Source: Streptomyces sp. NBC_01716
GTDB taxonomy: Bacteria; Actinomycetota; Actinomycetes; Streptomycetales; Streptomycetaceae
Assembly (NCBI RefSeq): GCF_036248275.1
Contig: NZ_CP109181.1
Location: forward strand, 372,001 to 436,000
DNA: 64,000 nucleotides
Direction: 5' to 3'
Positions 42,065 to 50,959 of this stretch are shown here, piece after piece. The notes below the pieces were generated by a model. The model was not told the origin of the DNA. It made no database searches and saw only the letters and a list, made by a program, of their open reading frames with translations. Made by a program: the position numbers and the translations under genes. The number at the start of each line of letters is the position of its first letter. Position 1 is the stretch's first letter.

Positions 42065-42074
42065 GTCCTGTCCG
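42061..42074 (+). repeat. solo MITE-like end at stop codon
   Basis: CTAGGTCCTGTCCG is identical over 14 bases to the outer end, including CTAG, of the element at 50267-50431. Its TAG is the stop codon of the Flp-headed gene. No partner end is seen downstream. Confidence 0.5.
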
Positions 42075-42145
42075 TCGAAAGGCCGCTCATGAGCGGTCGC
42101 GGGTGCCGGATTCCCCCGAGAACACCGGCCGGCGCACGCGACATC

Positions 42146-42183
42146 CGATGCCCCGGGGCCGGCATACCGGCCCCGGGGCATCG
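42146..42183. terminator. strong hairpin terminator
   Basis: A perfect 17-base-pair stem, CGATGCCCCGGGGCCGG with CCGGCCCCGGGGCATCG, around a CATA loop, about 80 bases after the Flp-headed gene. Confidence 0.85.
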
Positions 42184-42261
42184 CGTTGAGGCGGGGATCC
42201 GGGCCGGTACGCGCCGCTGCGTCCAAGTCCGGTGCCGATGCGGAATGCTGACGGCCTGACG

Positions 42262-42293
42262 GACCGGCAGACCGGCAGACCGGCAGACCGGCG
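42262..42293 (+). repeat. four tandem copies of GACCGGCA
   Basis: Three exact 8-base units and a fourth with one change, 24 bases upstream of the crtY start, in its leader. Confidence 0.9.
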
Positions 42294-42316
42294 GACCGAC
42301 GCTAGGAGCAGGTGTC

Positions 42317-43522
42317 GTGCGGGAGACGGACGTGATCGTCGTCGGTGCGGGTGCGGCCGGTCTCTCCCTCGCGTACCGGCTCTGCACCCCGCCCCCCGGC
42401 CACCCGGTTCCCGATGTGACCCTGGTCGACGCTCCTGCCGGTCCCTTGAGACCGCCCGAGCGGACCTGGTGCTTCTGGGAGACCTCCCCCGGCGACTTCG
42501 ACAGCGCGCTGACCGCCGAGTGGGACTCGCTGCGCGTACGGGGACGGGACGGTTCCGCGACTGTCGGGCGGCCCGCTCCGTTCCGCTACAAGATGCTGCG
42601 TTCCGGCTCCTTCGAAGCCCTCCTGGCCCGGCGGCTGGACGGGACCGGGGCGCCGCGCCGGGTGGCGGCCCGCGTCGACGACATCAGGGACCTGGCATCC
42701 GGCCACGGCACCGGCGCCGAGGTGACCGGCGTCGCCGCAGACGGGAGTGAGCTGACACTGCGGGGCCGCTGGGTGTTCGACTCACGTCCGCCCCGCGCGC
42801 TGCCACCCGCGCGGACGACCCTGCTCCAGCACTTCCGTGGCTGGTTCGTCCGGACCGACCGGCCGGTGTTCGATCCCGCGACCGCCGATCTGATGGACTT
42901 CCGGACCCCGCAGCCCGCGCACGGACTGTCATTCGGATACGTCCTGCCGACGAACGCGTACGAGGCGCTGGTCGAATACACCGAGTTCTCCCGCGCGGTG
43001 CTGGACGACGCGGGCTACGCGCGGGCGCTCAGGCAGTACACCGAGCGGGTCCTGGGACTCGGCTCCTTCGAGGTGACCGCGACCGAGCAGGGTGTCATCC
43101 CGATGACCGACGGACGCTTTCCGCGCCGGGGTGGCCGTTCGGTGTTCCGTATCGGGACCGCCGGCGGTGCCACCCGCCCGTCGACGGGCTACACCTTCGC
43201 AGCGGTACAACGTCAGGCGAGGGCCGTCGCCGGCGCGTTCCACGCCGGACGGGTGCCCGAGCCGCCGCCCGCCTACTCGGCGCGGGCCGGAGCGATGGAC
43301 GCCGTTCTGCTGCGGGGGCTGGACAGCGGGCGGGTCGACGGCGCCGCGTTCTTCGAGGGGCTGTTCCGGCGCGTACCGATGGAGCGGCTGCTCCGTTTCC
43401 TGGACGGCGACACCCGGCCGTACGAGGACTTCACGATCGGCCTGCGCACCCCGGTCGGGCCGATGCTGCGCACCGTCGCCGAACTGCCGTGGCTGCGGCA
43501 CCGGCGGGCCGGGGCTTCATGA
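42317..43522 (+). CDS. crtY: lycopene beta-cyclase
   Basis: Flavin-dependent cyclase of 401 residues converting lycopene to gamma- then beta-carotene at the membrane. The N-terminal FAD motif is DVIVVGAGAAGLSLAYRL. Family motifs include RTWCFWE near residue 48, MDFRTPQ near 193, SFGYVLPTNAYEALVEYTEF and GTAGGATRPSTGYTFAAVQR. Length is normal. GTG at 42317 has AGGAG eight bases upstream. It is the first gene of the rightward arm crtY-crtT-crtU and should be co-transcribed with them. Confidence 0.93.
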   Translation: MRETDVIVVGAGAAGLSLAYRLCTPPPGHPVPDVTLVDAPAGPLRPPERTWCFWETSPGDFDSALTAEWDSLRVRGRDGSATVGRPAPFRYKMLRSGSFEALLARRLDGTGAPRRVAARVDDIRDLASGHGTGAEVTGVAADGSELTLRGRWVFDSRPPRALPPARTTLLQHFRGWFVRTDRPVFDPATADLMDFRTPQPAHGLSFGYVLPTNAYEALVEYTEFSRAVLDDAGYARALRQYTERVLGLGSFEVTATEQGVIPMTDGRFPRRGGRSVFRIGTAGGATRPSTGYTFAAVQRQARAVAGAFHAGRVPEPPPAYSARAGAMDAVLLRGLDSGRVDGAAFFEGLFRRVPMERLLRFLDGDTRPYEDFTIGLRTPVGPMLRTVAELPWLRHRRAGAS

Positions 43523-43577
43523 GACGCACGGAACGAGACCGGTCAGACACGTGGGAACGAAAGGAAACGGCCGTCCG

Positions 43578-44291
43578 ATGACGCTCCTTCACGACGCGGA
43601 ACTCTCCGCCGCCTTCGACCACGCCGCACTCGCCTACGACCGGCTGGTCGCCGTCAACCCCGGCTACCACGCGCACCTCAGGCGCTCCGCGCGGCGCCTG
43701 CGGCTGCCCCGTGGTGGCGCCGGGCTCCGGCTGCTCGACCTGGGCTGCGGGACCGGCGCGTCGACGGCCGCGCTGCTGACGGCCGCCCCGCACGCCGGGA
43801 TCGTCGCGGTGGACGCGTCGGCCGGGATGCTGGAGCGAGCGGCCACCAAGCCGTGGCCCACCGGCGTCTCGTTCGTCCACGCACCCGTGGAGGGGCTGGC
43901 GGAGGCGGGCGTCACCGGTCCGTTCGACGCGGTCTTCGCCGCGTATCTCTTCCGGAACGTCACCGACCCGGACCGGACACTCGCCCTCGTACGGTCCCTG
44001 CTCGCGCCGGGCGGCCGGATCGGTGTGCACGAGTACGCGCTCGGTGGACGGGCCGTGGACCGCGCGGTCTGGACGGCCGTGTGCAAGGGCGTCGTCCTTC
44101 CCGCCGGGCGGCTCGCCGGTGACGCGGACCTCTACCGTCATCTGTGGCGCAGCGTCGTCGAGTTCGACACCGCCTCGGCGTTCGGCGACCGGCTGCGGCG
44201 CGCCGGGTTCGCGGACGTCCGGGTACTGCCGGTGCCGGGCTGGCAGACGGGCATCGCGCACACGTTCCTGGGCCGACGGGGCTCGCGGTGA
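43578..44291 (+). CDS. crtT: SAM-dependent methyltransferase of carotenoid locus
   Basis: Class I methyltransferase of 237 residues with motif I LRLLDLGCGTGASTAALL, an acidic VAVDASAGML at the end of beta-2, and FDAVFAAYLFRNVTDPD for the post-I region, similar to UbiE/COQ5 enzymes. It sits between crtY and crtU exactly as crtT does in other streptomycete isorenieratene clusters. The biochemical role of CrtT is not settled; it is not required by the textbook route to isorenieratene. Its stop overlaps the crtU GTG start (GTGA), coupling translation. Confidence 0.87.
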   Translation: MTLLHDAELSAAFDHAALAYDRLVAVNPGYHAHLRRSARRLRLPRGGAGLRLLDLGCGTGASTAALLTAAPHAGIVAVDASAGMLERAATKPWPTGVSFVHAPVEGLAEAGVTGPFDAVFAAYLFRNVTDPDRTLALVRSLLAPGGRIGVHEYALGGRAVDRAVWTAVCKGVVLPAGRLAGDADLYRHLWRSVVEFDTASAFGDRLRRAGFADVRVLPVPGWQTGIAHTFLGRRGSR

Positions 44292-45859
44292 CCGCCCGGC
44301 AGGGGCTGGGCCGGAGCGAGCGGGCCGGCCCGCGCCGGGGCCGGGACCGGAGCGCCCGGGTGGTACGGCCGGCGCCGGGGCGGGACCGGTTCGGCGCCGA
44401 CGCGCCTGCCGTCGCGGTCGTCGGGGGCGGTATCGCGGGGCTCGCCGCCGCGACCGCGCTCGCGGAGCGCGGAGCGGGCGTGACGCTGTACGAGCGCGAG
44501 CGGGGCCTCGGCGGGCGTCTGGGCGGGTGGCCCATCACGCTGGCGGACGGTTCGGCGGCCACCATGAGCCGCGGCTTCCATGCCTTCTTCCGGCAGTACT
44601 ACAACCTCCGGGGCCTGCTCCGGAGGGCCGATCCCGGCCTCCGCACGCTGACCGGGCTGCCGGACTATCCGCTCCGGCACAGCGGTGGCGCGTACGACAG
44701 TTTCGCGCGCGTTCCGCGTACGCCGCCGTGGAGCGCCCTGGGATTCGTCGCGCTCAGCCCCACGTTCGGATGGCGGGACCTCGGCCGGATGGATCCGAGG
44801 GCCGCGCTGCCGCTTCTCGATGTGCGGGTGCCCGAGGTGTACGAGGAGTTGGACAAGGTCAGCGCCCAGGACTTCCTGTCGGGCATCCGCTTTCCGGAGG
44901 CGGCGCGGCATCTCGCGTTCGAGGTGTTCTCCCGCAGCTTCTTCTCCGATCCCGCCGAACTGTCCGCGGCCGAACTGGTGTTGATGTTCCACATCTACTT
45001 CCTGGGGTCGAGCGAGGGTCTGCTCTTCGACGTACCGGACGCGCCCTTCCCCACCGCTCTGTGGGAGCCGCTGGGCTCGTATCTCGCGGGGCACGGCGTC
45101 GAGTCGCGTACCGGCGAGGCGGTGGAGGAGGTGTCACCGGCGGCCGGCGGTGGACTGACGGTGACGGCGGGTGGTCGGCCACGGCGGTACGACGCCGTGG
45201 TGCTCGCGCTGGACAGCGGTGGACTGCGTCAAGTGGTCGCGGATTCGCCGCAGTTGTGCGACGCGGGGTGGCGGGCGCGGATCGGGCGGCTGCGCGAGGC
45301 CCCGCCGTTCCTGGTGTCGCGGCTGTGGCTGGACCGCCCGGTGTCCGCCGACCGGCCGGGTTTCCTCGGCACGAGTGGGTTCGGCGGGCTCGACAACGTG
45401 AGTGTGCTGGACCGCTGGGAGGGCGAGGCCGCGCGGTGGGCGAGCCGGACCGGCGGCTCGGTGATCGAGCTGCACGCGTACGCCGTCGCTCCCGGCGCCG
45501 ACCGGGATCTCCAACAGAGGCTGCTGGTCGAGCAGTTGCACCGGGTCTATCCCGAGACGCGGAACGCGCGGACCGTCGACGCGCGGCACGAGTGGCGGTC
45601 GGACTGCCCGCTGTTCCCGGTGGGCGGTTACGGCGACCGGCCCACCGTCCGTACGCCCGACCCGGACGTCGTGGTGGCGGGCGACGTCGTCCGTACGGAC
45701 CTGCCGGTGGCGCTCATGGAACGGGCCGCGACCACAGGCTTCCTGGCCGCCAACGCGCTGCTGGAGCGGTGGGGCGTACGCGGCCAGACGCTGTGGACGG
45801 TACCGGACAGGGGCCGGTCACCCGGACTGCGCGCGCTGGTACGGCTGGCCCGGTACTGA
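44288..45859 (+). CDS. crtU: carotene desaturase/methyltransferase CrtU
   Basis: FAD-dependent desaturase of 523 residues that aromatises beta-ionone rings with methyl migration, beta-carotene to isorenieratene. The dinucleotide motif is VAVVGGGIAGLAAATALAER followed by LYERERGLGGRLGG. Other features include RGFHAFFRQYYNLRGLL and the C-terminal VVVAGDVVRTDLPVALMERAATTGFLAAN. An Arg-rich N-terminal extension of about 38 residues precedes the Rossmann fold. The start is a GTG overlapping the crtT stop. This is the last gene of the rightward arm. Confidence 0.92.
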   Translation: MTARQGLGRSERAGPRRGRDRSARVVRPAPGRDRFGADAPAVAVVGGGIAGLAAATALAERGAGVTLYERERGLGGRLGGWPITLADGSAATMSRGFHAFFRQYYNLRGLLRRADPGLRTLTGLPDYPLRHSGGAYDSFARVPRTPPWSALGFVALSPTFGWRDLGRMDPRAALPLLDVRVPEVYEELDKVSAQDFLSGIRFPEAARHLAFEVFSRSFFSDPAELSAAELVLMFHIYFLGSSEGLLFDVPDAPFPTALWEPLGSYLAGHGVESRTGEAVEEVSPAAGGGLTVTAGGRPRRYDAVVLALDSGGLRQVVADSPQLCDAGWRARIGRLREAPPFLVSRLWLDRPVSADRPGFLGTSGFGGLDNVSVLDRWEGEAARWASRTGGSVIELHAYAVAPGADRDLQQRLLVEQLHRVYPETRNARTVDARHEWRSDCPLFPVGGYGDRPTVRTPDPDVVVAGDVVRTDLPVALMERAATTGFLAANALLERWGVRGQTLWTVPDRGRSPGLRALVRLARY

Positions 45860-45869
45860 CGGGTCCCGG

Positions 45870-46319
45870 CTAACCGCCGTACCCCGCGCACTCGCTGTTG
45901 TCGCCACCGCTGCGGCAGCCCACGGGCCCGGTCGGCGCGGGAACGGGGCGATTCCGCGCGTCCTCGTGGGCCTGGAGGGCGACTCCGGCGAAGAAGGCGA
46001 GAGCGATGAGCAAGGCCATCGCGCCCTGGCTCACGGCGGTCACGATCGCTCGCGCGCGGGACGCGATGACGGCGGCGGCGAACGCCACGAGGCCGACTCC
46101 GCCGAGGGCGGGCAGATAGCGCCAGATGGATATTGAATCGACACTGGTGGCCGGATCGAGGTCGAAATGGTCGAAGAAGGGCCACAGAACGACGATCACG
46201 GCCACGGCGAGCAGCTCAAGGAAGACCAGCGCGCAGGAGGCACCGATGTCGGGGCCGCGCTCCGTGCGGGGCTTCACCGAGCCGTCGAAGGCCGGGGGCG
46301 CGACGGGCAGGTCATTCAT
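45870..46319 (-). CDS. small membrane protein
   Basis: Protein of 149 residues with four predicted membrane helices (roughly 26-45, 64-85, 92-110 and 112-118). The N-terminus has Pro-rich MNDLPVAPPAFDGSVKPRTERGPDIG, and the tail CRSGGDNSECAGYGG contains two Cys. No family is recognised. It converges on crtU with 10 bases between. Its upstream region is occupied by the MITE-like element at 46369-46594, only 50 bases from its start, so that element may carry or disturb its promoter. Confidence 0.72.
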   Translation of the reverse strand: MNDLPVAPPAFDGSVKPRTERGPDIGASCALVFLELLAVAVIVVLWPFFDHFDLDPATSVDSISIWRYLPALGGVGLVAFAAAVIASRARAIVTAVSQGAMALLIALAFFAGVALQAHEDARNRPVPAPTGPVGCRSGGDNSECAGYGG

Positions 46320-46368
46320 GTCGAACACACTGCCGGTCGATGCGGTGCGGGGGCATGAGTACGGATAC

Positions 46369-46594
46369 CTAGGCCGTGTCCGGACGCGCCCTGGGGCGTG
46401 TCTGACAAATCCCGCCTGGCGCGCGACGCCCCGCACGCACGCCCGCCGCGTTGTCGTCAGTCGCCCACGTACGCCCAGTACGAGAGCGATCCTCCGCCTT
46501 GCGGTCGCACGCACCGGCGAGTCATCAGCCGCTCCGCGGCGGGCGCACGCCCCGCCCTGCGGGCGCACGGCGCTATTTGTCAGACACGGCCTAG
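46369..46594. mobile_element. MITE-like element with CTAG flanks
   Basis: The right end is ATTTGTCAGACACGGCCTAG (46575-46594). Its reverse complement recurs at the left as CTAGGCCGTGTC (46369-46380) plus TGACAAAT (46403-46410), split by 22 extra bases that end in a second GTGTC. The interior has no transposase but shares a core (including CGATCCTCCGCCTTGCG) with the element at 50267. CTAG at the right end supplies the TAG stop of the Rieske gene. Confidence 0.72.
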
Positions 46595-47598
46595 CCCGGG
46601 AAGCGACCCGTGCTGCGCAGGTGCCAGCGGCGTTCCGCGTACGCCAGGTCGTCGCGCCACAGGCGGCCCGACACCGCGCGCATCAGTGGGCGCAGTGCGG
46701 GGGCGGCGGCGCGGGCGGCGGCGAAGCCCGGACGGTCGGAGGACGCGACGACCGCCTCGACCACGGCGGTTCGCGGGCGGCCCCGGTCGTCGTGGCCCAG
46801 CGGGGTGGCATGGGTCTCCACAACCGAGCCCCGGCCCTCGCCCTCCGTGATCCGCATGACGACCGTGCGCGGCTCCGGCGCCGTGAAGACAGCGCGCACA
46901 GGCACCACAGCGCGCCCGGCGACCTTGAAGGAGACGTCCACGGCGAAACCGTCACCGTCCTCCGGGGTCGACAGGACCGTGAGATCCACGAAGGAGTACG
47001 GGTGCAGCCAGGCGCCGTGCCAGGGGTCGAGCCGGTTGGCCACCACGTCCTCGGGCTCGCACGCACCGAAACCGGTGTAGACGGCGTCCACGGATCCGGC
47101 CGCCTCGGGCCGGGGCGGGACGACCGGCCGGTCCAACGGGCTCCCGCCGCCCGCGAGGTCGAGCCGTACCCAGGCCAACACCCCGTCGTCGTAGGCGGGG
47201 AAGGGCTCCCAGCCCGCGAACGGCCCACCGCCCAGGGTGAGTCCGTGCCAGTGGCAGATGAGCGTGCCGCAGTGCACCCGGCTGTCCTTGAGGGGCGCGC
47301 CGAGGTGGGGACAGGCACCCGGGCCGGCCACCAGCTTCCCCGACTCGTCGCGCCACAGGACCAGTTCGACTCCCGCGACGGTCCGGCCGACAGCGCGGCC
47401 GGGGCGTATGTCGCGGGCGGCCCCGACGACGTACCAGTTGCCGGACGGCCGGGCGAGCGCGCGTTGCAACGCGGCGGCGATGACGCCCGGCCGGGCCTCG
47501 CGCCAACCGGGCTCCTGTCGAGCCCAGTTGACGGCACCCCGGCGCAGCTTCAGCGGGTACCGCCCACGCCTCCCGCCACCCGCGGGCCGAGCGCTCAC
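46591..47598 (-). CDS. Rieske 2Fe-2S / DUF5914 protein of carotenoid locus
   Basis: Protein of 335 residues. A Rieske domain (about 50-150) has both ligand motifs, C-x-H in ACPHLGAPL and C-x2-H in ICHWHGLTL. The C-terminal half, with [19 protein letters not shown] and [17 protein letters not shown], matches the DUF5914-type oxygenase-like domain. GTG at 47598 overlaps the crtB stop (GTGA), so it belongs to the crt operon and probably carries out an oxygenation on the carotenoid end product, which is an inference. The stop codon lies in the CTAG end of a MITE-like element, so the native C-terminus may have been altered. Confidence 0.87.
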   Translation of the reverse strand: MSARPAGGGRRGRYPLKLRRGAVNWARQEPGWREARPGVIAAALQRALARPSGNWYVVGAARDIRPGRAVGRTVAGVELVLWRDESGKLVAGPGACPHLGAPLKDSRVHCGTLICHWHGLTLGGGPFAGWEPFPAYDDGVLAWVRLDLAGGGSPLDRPVVPPRPEAAGSVDAVYTGFGACEPEDVVANRLDPWHGAWLHPYSFVDLTVLSTPEDGDGFAVDVSFKVAGRAVVPVRAVFTAPEPRTVVMRITEGEGRGSVVETHATPLGHDDRGRPRTAVVEAVVASSDRPGFAAARAAAPALRPLMRAVSGRLWRDDLAYAERRWHLRSTGRFPG

Positions 47599-48617
47599 GC
47601 CACCTTTTCGTGTACTGCCCCCGGACGGGCCCGCGTCGGCCGTACGCCCGTGGGTGCCGTCGGCGTACGGGGCACCCGCGCCACGACCCTCGTCCGGGCC
47701 GCCGCCACCCGTACGAGACCGTCGACAGCCACGGCGGCCCGCCGCCGGCGTGGCACGACGGCACGGCGGTGCAGCACGGCGTACCCGTCGTCGGCGACGG
47801 CGTCGAGGATCCCCCCGTACAGGACGAACGCCGCGCGGATGCAGGGCCGGGACAGCGGGTCGAGCATGGCGAGCCCGGCCGCCGCCCGCCGGTACACCCC
47901 GCGGGTCAGGGCGACGGCGGCCTTGGTCGCGGCGGTGATCCGCGGGTCACGGGCGCCGGTGGTACGGCTCCACTCCAGGAGCTCACGGTCGACCCCGTCG
48001 GCGGCGAGCAGGTCCGCGGGCAGATAGATCCGGCCGCGGTCCAGGTCTTCGCCGACGTCCCTGACGAAGTTGGTCAGTTGGAAGGCGACACCCAGCGCGG
48101 CGGCGTGCGGGGCCGCTTCCTCGCGGGGGACCACGGTGCCGAGCACGGGCAGCATCTGAAGGCCGATCACAGCGGCCGAGCCGTACATGTAACCGCACAG
48201 GTCGTCGTAGGTTGCGTAGTCCGTGACCGTCAGGTCGCTGCGCATGGCGGCCATGAAGGCGGTGAAGAGCCGGTGGTCGATTCCATAGCTCGCCGCGGTG
48301 TGCGCGAGCGCCACGACCACCGGTTCGCGGCTGCGGCCCGAGCGCAGCCCGTCCTCCAACCGCGCCTGTAGTACATCCAGTTGGCCGGTCCGCTCGGCGG
48401 TGGTCGTGGCGGGGTGTTCGAGGCCGTCGACGATGTCGTCGGCCCAGCGGGCGAAGCCGTAGAGGGCGTGCACGGCGGGCCGGCGTTCCACCGGCAGGAG
48501 GCGGGTGGCGAGGAAGTAGGTCTTGCCGTGCCGGGCGTTGAGCCGGCGGCACCGCGCGTAGGCGGCGCGCAGTGCGGGGTCGGCGATGCCGGCGGCGTCG
48601 AGTTCGCGTTCGGTCAT
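47595..48617 (-). CDS. crtB: phytoene synthase
   Basis: Squalene/phytoene synthase family protein of 340 residues that joins two geranylgeranyl diphosphates to make phytoene. The Asp-rich motifs are visible: ARWADDIVD near residue 60 and [14 protein letters not shown] near residue 190. [15 protein letters not shown] marks the N-terminal active-site region. A 50-residue Arg/Val/Pro-rich tail beyond the catalytic domain has no obvious role. ATG overlaps the crtI stop by four bases and its own stop overlaps the Rieske gene. Confidence 0.94.
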   Translation of the reverse strand: MTERELDAAGIADPALRAAYARCRRLNARHGKTYFLATRLLPVERRPAVHALYGFARWADDIVDGLEHPATTTAERTGQLDVLQARLEDGLRSGRSREPVVVALAHTAASYGIDHRLFTAFMAAMRSDLTVTDYATYDDLCGYMYGSAAVIGLQMLPVLGTVVPREEAAPHAAALGVAFQLTNFVRDVGEDLDRGRIYLPADLLAADGVDRELLEWSRTTGARDPRITAATKAAVALTRGVYRRAAAGLAMLDPLSRPCIRAAFVLYGGILDAVADDGYAVLHRRAVVPRRRRAAVAVDGLVRVAAARTRVVARVPRTPTAPTGVRPTRARPGAVHEKVA

Positions 48618-50218
48618 GCGCGCCGTCCTTTCGGTACGCGGACGGTCCCCCGGCCGGCGGGGCCGGTGCCGGTGCCCGTGACGCGGGCGGCGGCGAGCTT
48701 GCCGGAGATCAGGACGGTGGGGACGCCGACTCCGGGTGTGGTGCCGCAGCCGGCGAGCACGGCGTTCGTGGTGCCGCGCACCAGGTTGCGCGGGCGGAAG
48801 GGGCCGGTCTGCGCGAACGTGTGGGCTGCGGAGAAGGGCGTGCCCGCCGCGTGCCCTTCGGCGGCCCAGTCGGCGGGCGTGACCAGGCACTCCTCCTCGA
48901 TGGCGGCGCCGAGTCCGTCCAGTCCGCGCCGTTCGAGCTCGGTGAGGAGGCTGTCGCGATAGCGGGGGCCGAGGTCCGCCCACTCCTGGGCGCCGGGCCC
49001 GGTACGGGTGTTGGGGCAGGGCGCCAGGATGTAGTGGAGGTGACGGCCCGGCGGGGCGAGGGAGGGGTCGGTGGCTGTGGGGCGGGTAATGAGCAGTGAG
49101 GGGTCGCTCATGAGGCTCCCGGTGTGGGTCAGTTCCCTGAATGTGCCCTTCCAGGCCTGTCCGAACGAGATGGTGTGGTGGCCGAGCGCGGGCCAGGTGC
49201 GGTCGGTGCCCGCGTGCAGGACCACCGCGGACGGCGAGAACCGCAGCGGGACCGTACGGTAGGGCCGTCTGCCGAGCAGGCGGTAGGTGGCCGGCAGGTC
49301 GGGTGTGAGGACGACCGCATCGCAGGGGATGCGTACCTGGTCGTCGCCCCGGCCGGTGATGACGGCCGTGATCCGCTCGCCCGATCCCGTGTGGGATCCC
49401 GCTCCGGATCCCCTTCCGGATCTGCCTCCGGCTCCCCCGCCCGACCGTTCCAGGCGCGTGACGTCGTGGCCGTAATGGAAGTCGGCGCCCGCGTCCGCCG
49501 CCGCCTCCGCCATGGCTCGGGGCAGGGCGTGCATGCCGCCTCGCGGGAAGTAGACCCCGGCGACGGTGTCCATGTAGGCGATGACGGCGTACGCGGCCAG
49601 GGCCTTGGCGGGCGGGACTCCCGCGTACAGGGCCTGGAAGGAGAAGATCCGGCGCAGGCGTTCGTCCGAGAGGAACGACCCGACGCGGGCGTCCAGGCGG
49701 CCGAAGCCGCCGAGTGCCGCGAGACGCACGAGGTCGGGGTGGAGCAGTCGCAGCGGCGAGTCGAAGTTGGCGTCGATGAAACGCCGCATCTGTACCGCGT
49801 ACAGCTTCTCCAGCCAGCGGCGCAGCCGGCGGTAACCGTCCGCCTCACGGGCGCCCGCGAAGCGCTCGACCTCGGCGGCCATCGCGTCGGCGCCGGTGTG
49901 GACGTCGAGCGCGCCGCCGTCGGCGAACCTGGCCCGGTAGGCGGGGTGCAGGGGGATGAGGTCGACCCGGTCGGCGAGCTTGTCGCCGACGGCGGCGAAG
50001 GCCTCCTCGATGAGGCCGGGCATGGTGAGGACGGTGGGGCCGGTGTCGATCAGGTAGCCGCCGCGTTCGAGGTACCCGGCCCGGCCGCCCGGACAGGTGC
50101 CGCGTTCCACGACGGTGACGGCGCGTCCGGCGCCGAGGAGATGCAGCGCGGCGGAGAGCCCGGCGAGCCCGGCACCGACCACGACGACATGGTCGGTCGG
50201 CCCGTCGACGGTCCTCAT
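48614..50218 (-). CDS. crtI: phytoene desaturase
   Basis: CrtI-type FAD desaturase of 534 residues converting phytoene to lycopene in four steps. The FAD motif is [21 protein letters not shown] with [20 protein letters not shown], and the C-terminal signature is [28 protein letters not shown] Gly/Ser/Arg-rich insertion (about 15-20 residues, encoded near 49376-49450) sits between HDVTRLERS and GERITAVIT and is unusual. ATG overlaps the remaining crtE frame by four bases, as expected from an original crtE-crtI-crtB operon. Confidence 0.94.
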   Translation of the reverse strand: MRTVDGPTDHVVVVGAGLAGLSAALHLLGAGRAVTVVERGTCPGGRAGYLERGGYLIDTGPTVLTMPGLIEEAFAAVGDKLADRVDLIPLHPAYRARFADGGALDVHTGADAMAAEVERFAGAREADGYRRLRRWLEKLYAVQMRRFIDANFDSPLRLLHPDLVRLAALGGFGRLDARVGSFLSDERLRRIFSFQALYAGVPPAKALAAYAVIAYMDTVAGVYFPRGGMHALPRAMAEAAADAGADFHYGHDVTRLERSGGGAGGRSGRGSGAGSHTGSGERITAVITGRGDDQVRIPCDAVVLTPDLPATYRLLGRRPYRTVPLRFSPSAVVLHAGTDRTWPALGHHTISFGQAWKGTFRELTHTGSLMSDPSLLITRPTATDPSLAPPGRHLHYILAPCPNTRTGPGAQEWADLGPRYRDSLLTELERRGLDGLGAAIEEECLVTPADWAAEGHAAGTPFSAAHTFAQTGPFRPRNLVRGTTNAVLAGCGTTPGVGVPTVLISGKLAAARVTGTGTGPAGRGTVRVPKGRRA

Positions 50219-50679
50219 CGGCCGCTCCCCCGGCCGATGCCGGCGCGGGCTCGGGCCGGGGCGACCAGGTCCTGTCCGGCGGATCTTCGTGGATCAGCCC
50301 GGGGCGTCCGGTGCGGTGCGTCGCAAGGCGGAGGATCGTGCTCGTACTGGATGTACTCGCACGACTCCGACAACGCGGCGAGGTGCCGTGCCAGGCGTTC
50401 CGGGCCCGCGAAGATCTGCCGGACAGGACCTAGGTCGTTGGGCCTGCCCTGCCGGGTGTCGCCGCCGGGGCCGACGGTGCTCCTCGGATCCCTGATGACG
50501 CCAGGCAGGTCGTCGCGAAGCCGGATGGCCTTACCGGCGCGGTCCGCCGCGCGGAGCCCGTACACATCGGTGTGGAGACACGCGGCCCGCACGGCCGGGA
50601 CGGCGGTGAGCACGAAAGCGCGGGCCCGGACGAGTGCGGGCCCGGCGGTGTTACATGGGGCGGGACCGTTGCCGCGCAT
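50215..50679 (-). pseudogene. crtE: geranylgeranyl diphosphate synthase remnant
   Basis: The open frame keeps only the region around the second Asp motif of a trans-prenyl synthase: GKAIRLRDDLPGVIRDP, then GGDTRQGRPNDL where intact enzymes have a GDDxREGK-type sequence. A 165-base MITE-like element follows directly. After it come just 18 codons ([17 protein letters not shown]) before a stop that overlaps crtI. The first DDxxD region upstream is absent, and about 100 C-terminal residues are missing. The gene is therefore 5'- and 3'-deleted and cannot be active. GGPP for crtB must come from another synthase. Confidence 0.82.
50267..50431. mobile_element. MITE-like element within crtE remnant
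   Basis: Terminal inverted repeats at 50267-50289 and 50409-50431 match at 22 of 23 positions (AGGTCCTGTCCGGC...). The right end abuts CTAG, while the left flank reads CCAG. The interior, about 119 bases, has no transposase. Read on the minus strand it shares a core with the element at 46369, including CGATCCTCCGCCTTGCG and GCCGCGTTGTCG. Confidence 0.82.
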
Positions 50680-50959
50680 CGCGATTCCTCTCCTCGTGTC
50701 GGACGGCTGTGTTCACCGTTCATCCGGATCGGACGGGGAGTTCGTACGCGCTGTCCCCGGCGAGCTCCGGTGGCGCGCCTCAGTCCACCACGGTCGTCCG
50801 CCGCACGTCGGTCAGCCGCGTCAATCGTGCGCCTCTTCGGGTGACACCGCACCGCCGCGCGTCCCCCGGCCGGGTGTCGGCGCGCCGTCGCCCCCACCCG
50901 GTCACGGCATGGGCCTGTAGATACGGCACGAGTGACCACACCTGAGCGCGAGGAGCTCC

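Noticed and set aside
46126..48027. 633-codon plus-strand open frame across the MITE-like element, the Rieske gene and crtB
   Set aside because: It runs antisense to two genes with clear catalytic motifs and crosses a repeat; no homologous pattern was seen.
50430..50939. 169-codon minus-strand frame upstream of the crtE remnant, as a possible N-terminal half of crtE
   Set aside because: No DDxxD motif or prenyl synthase helix pattern is present; it is a different frame over the remnant plus non-coding DNA.
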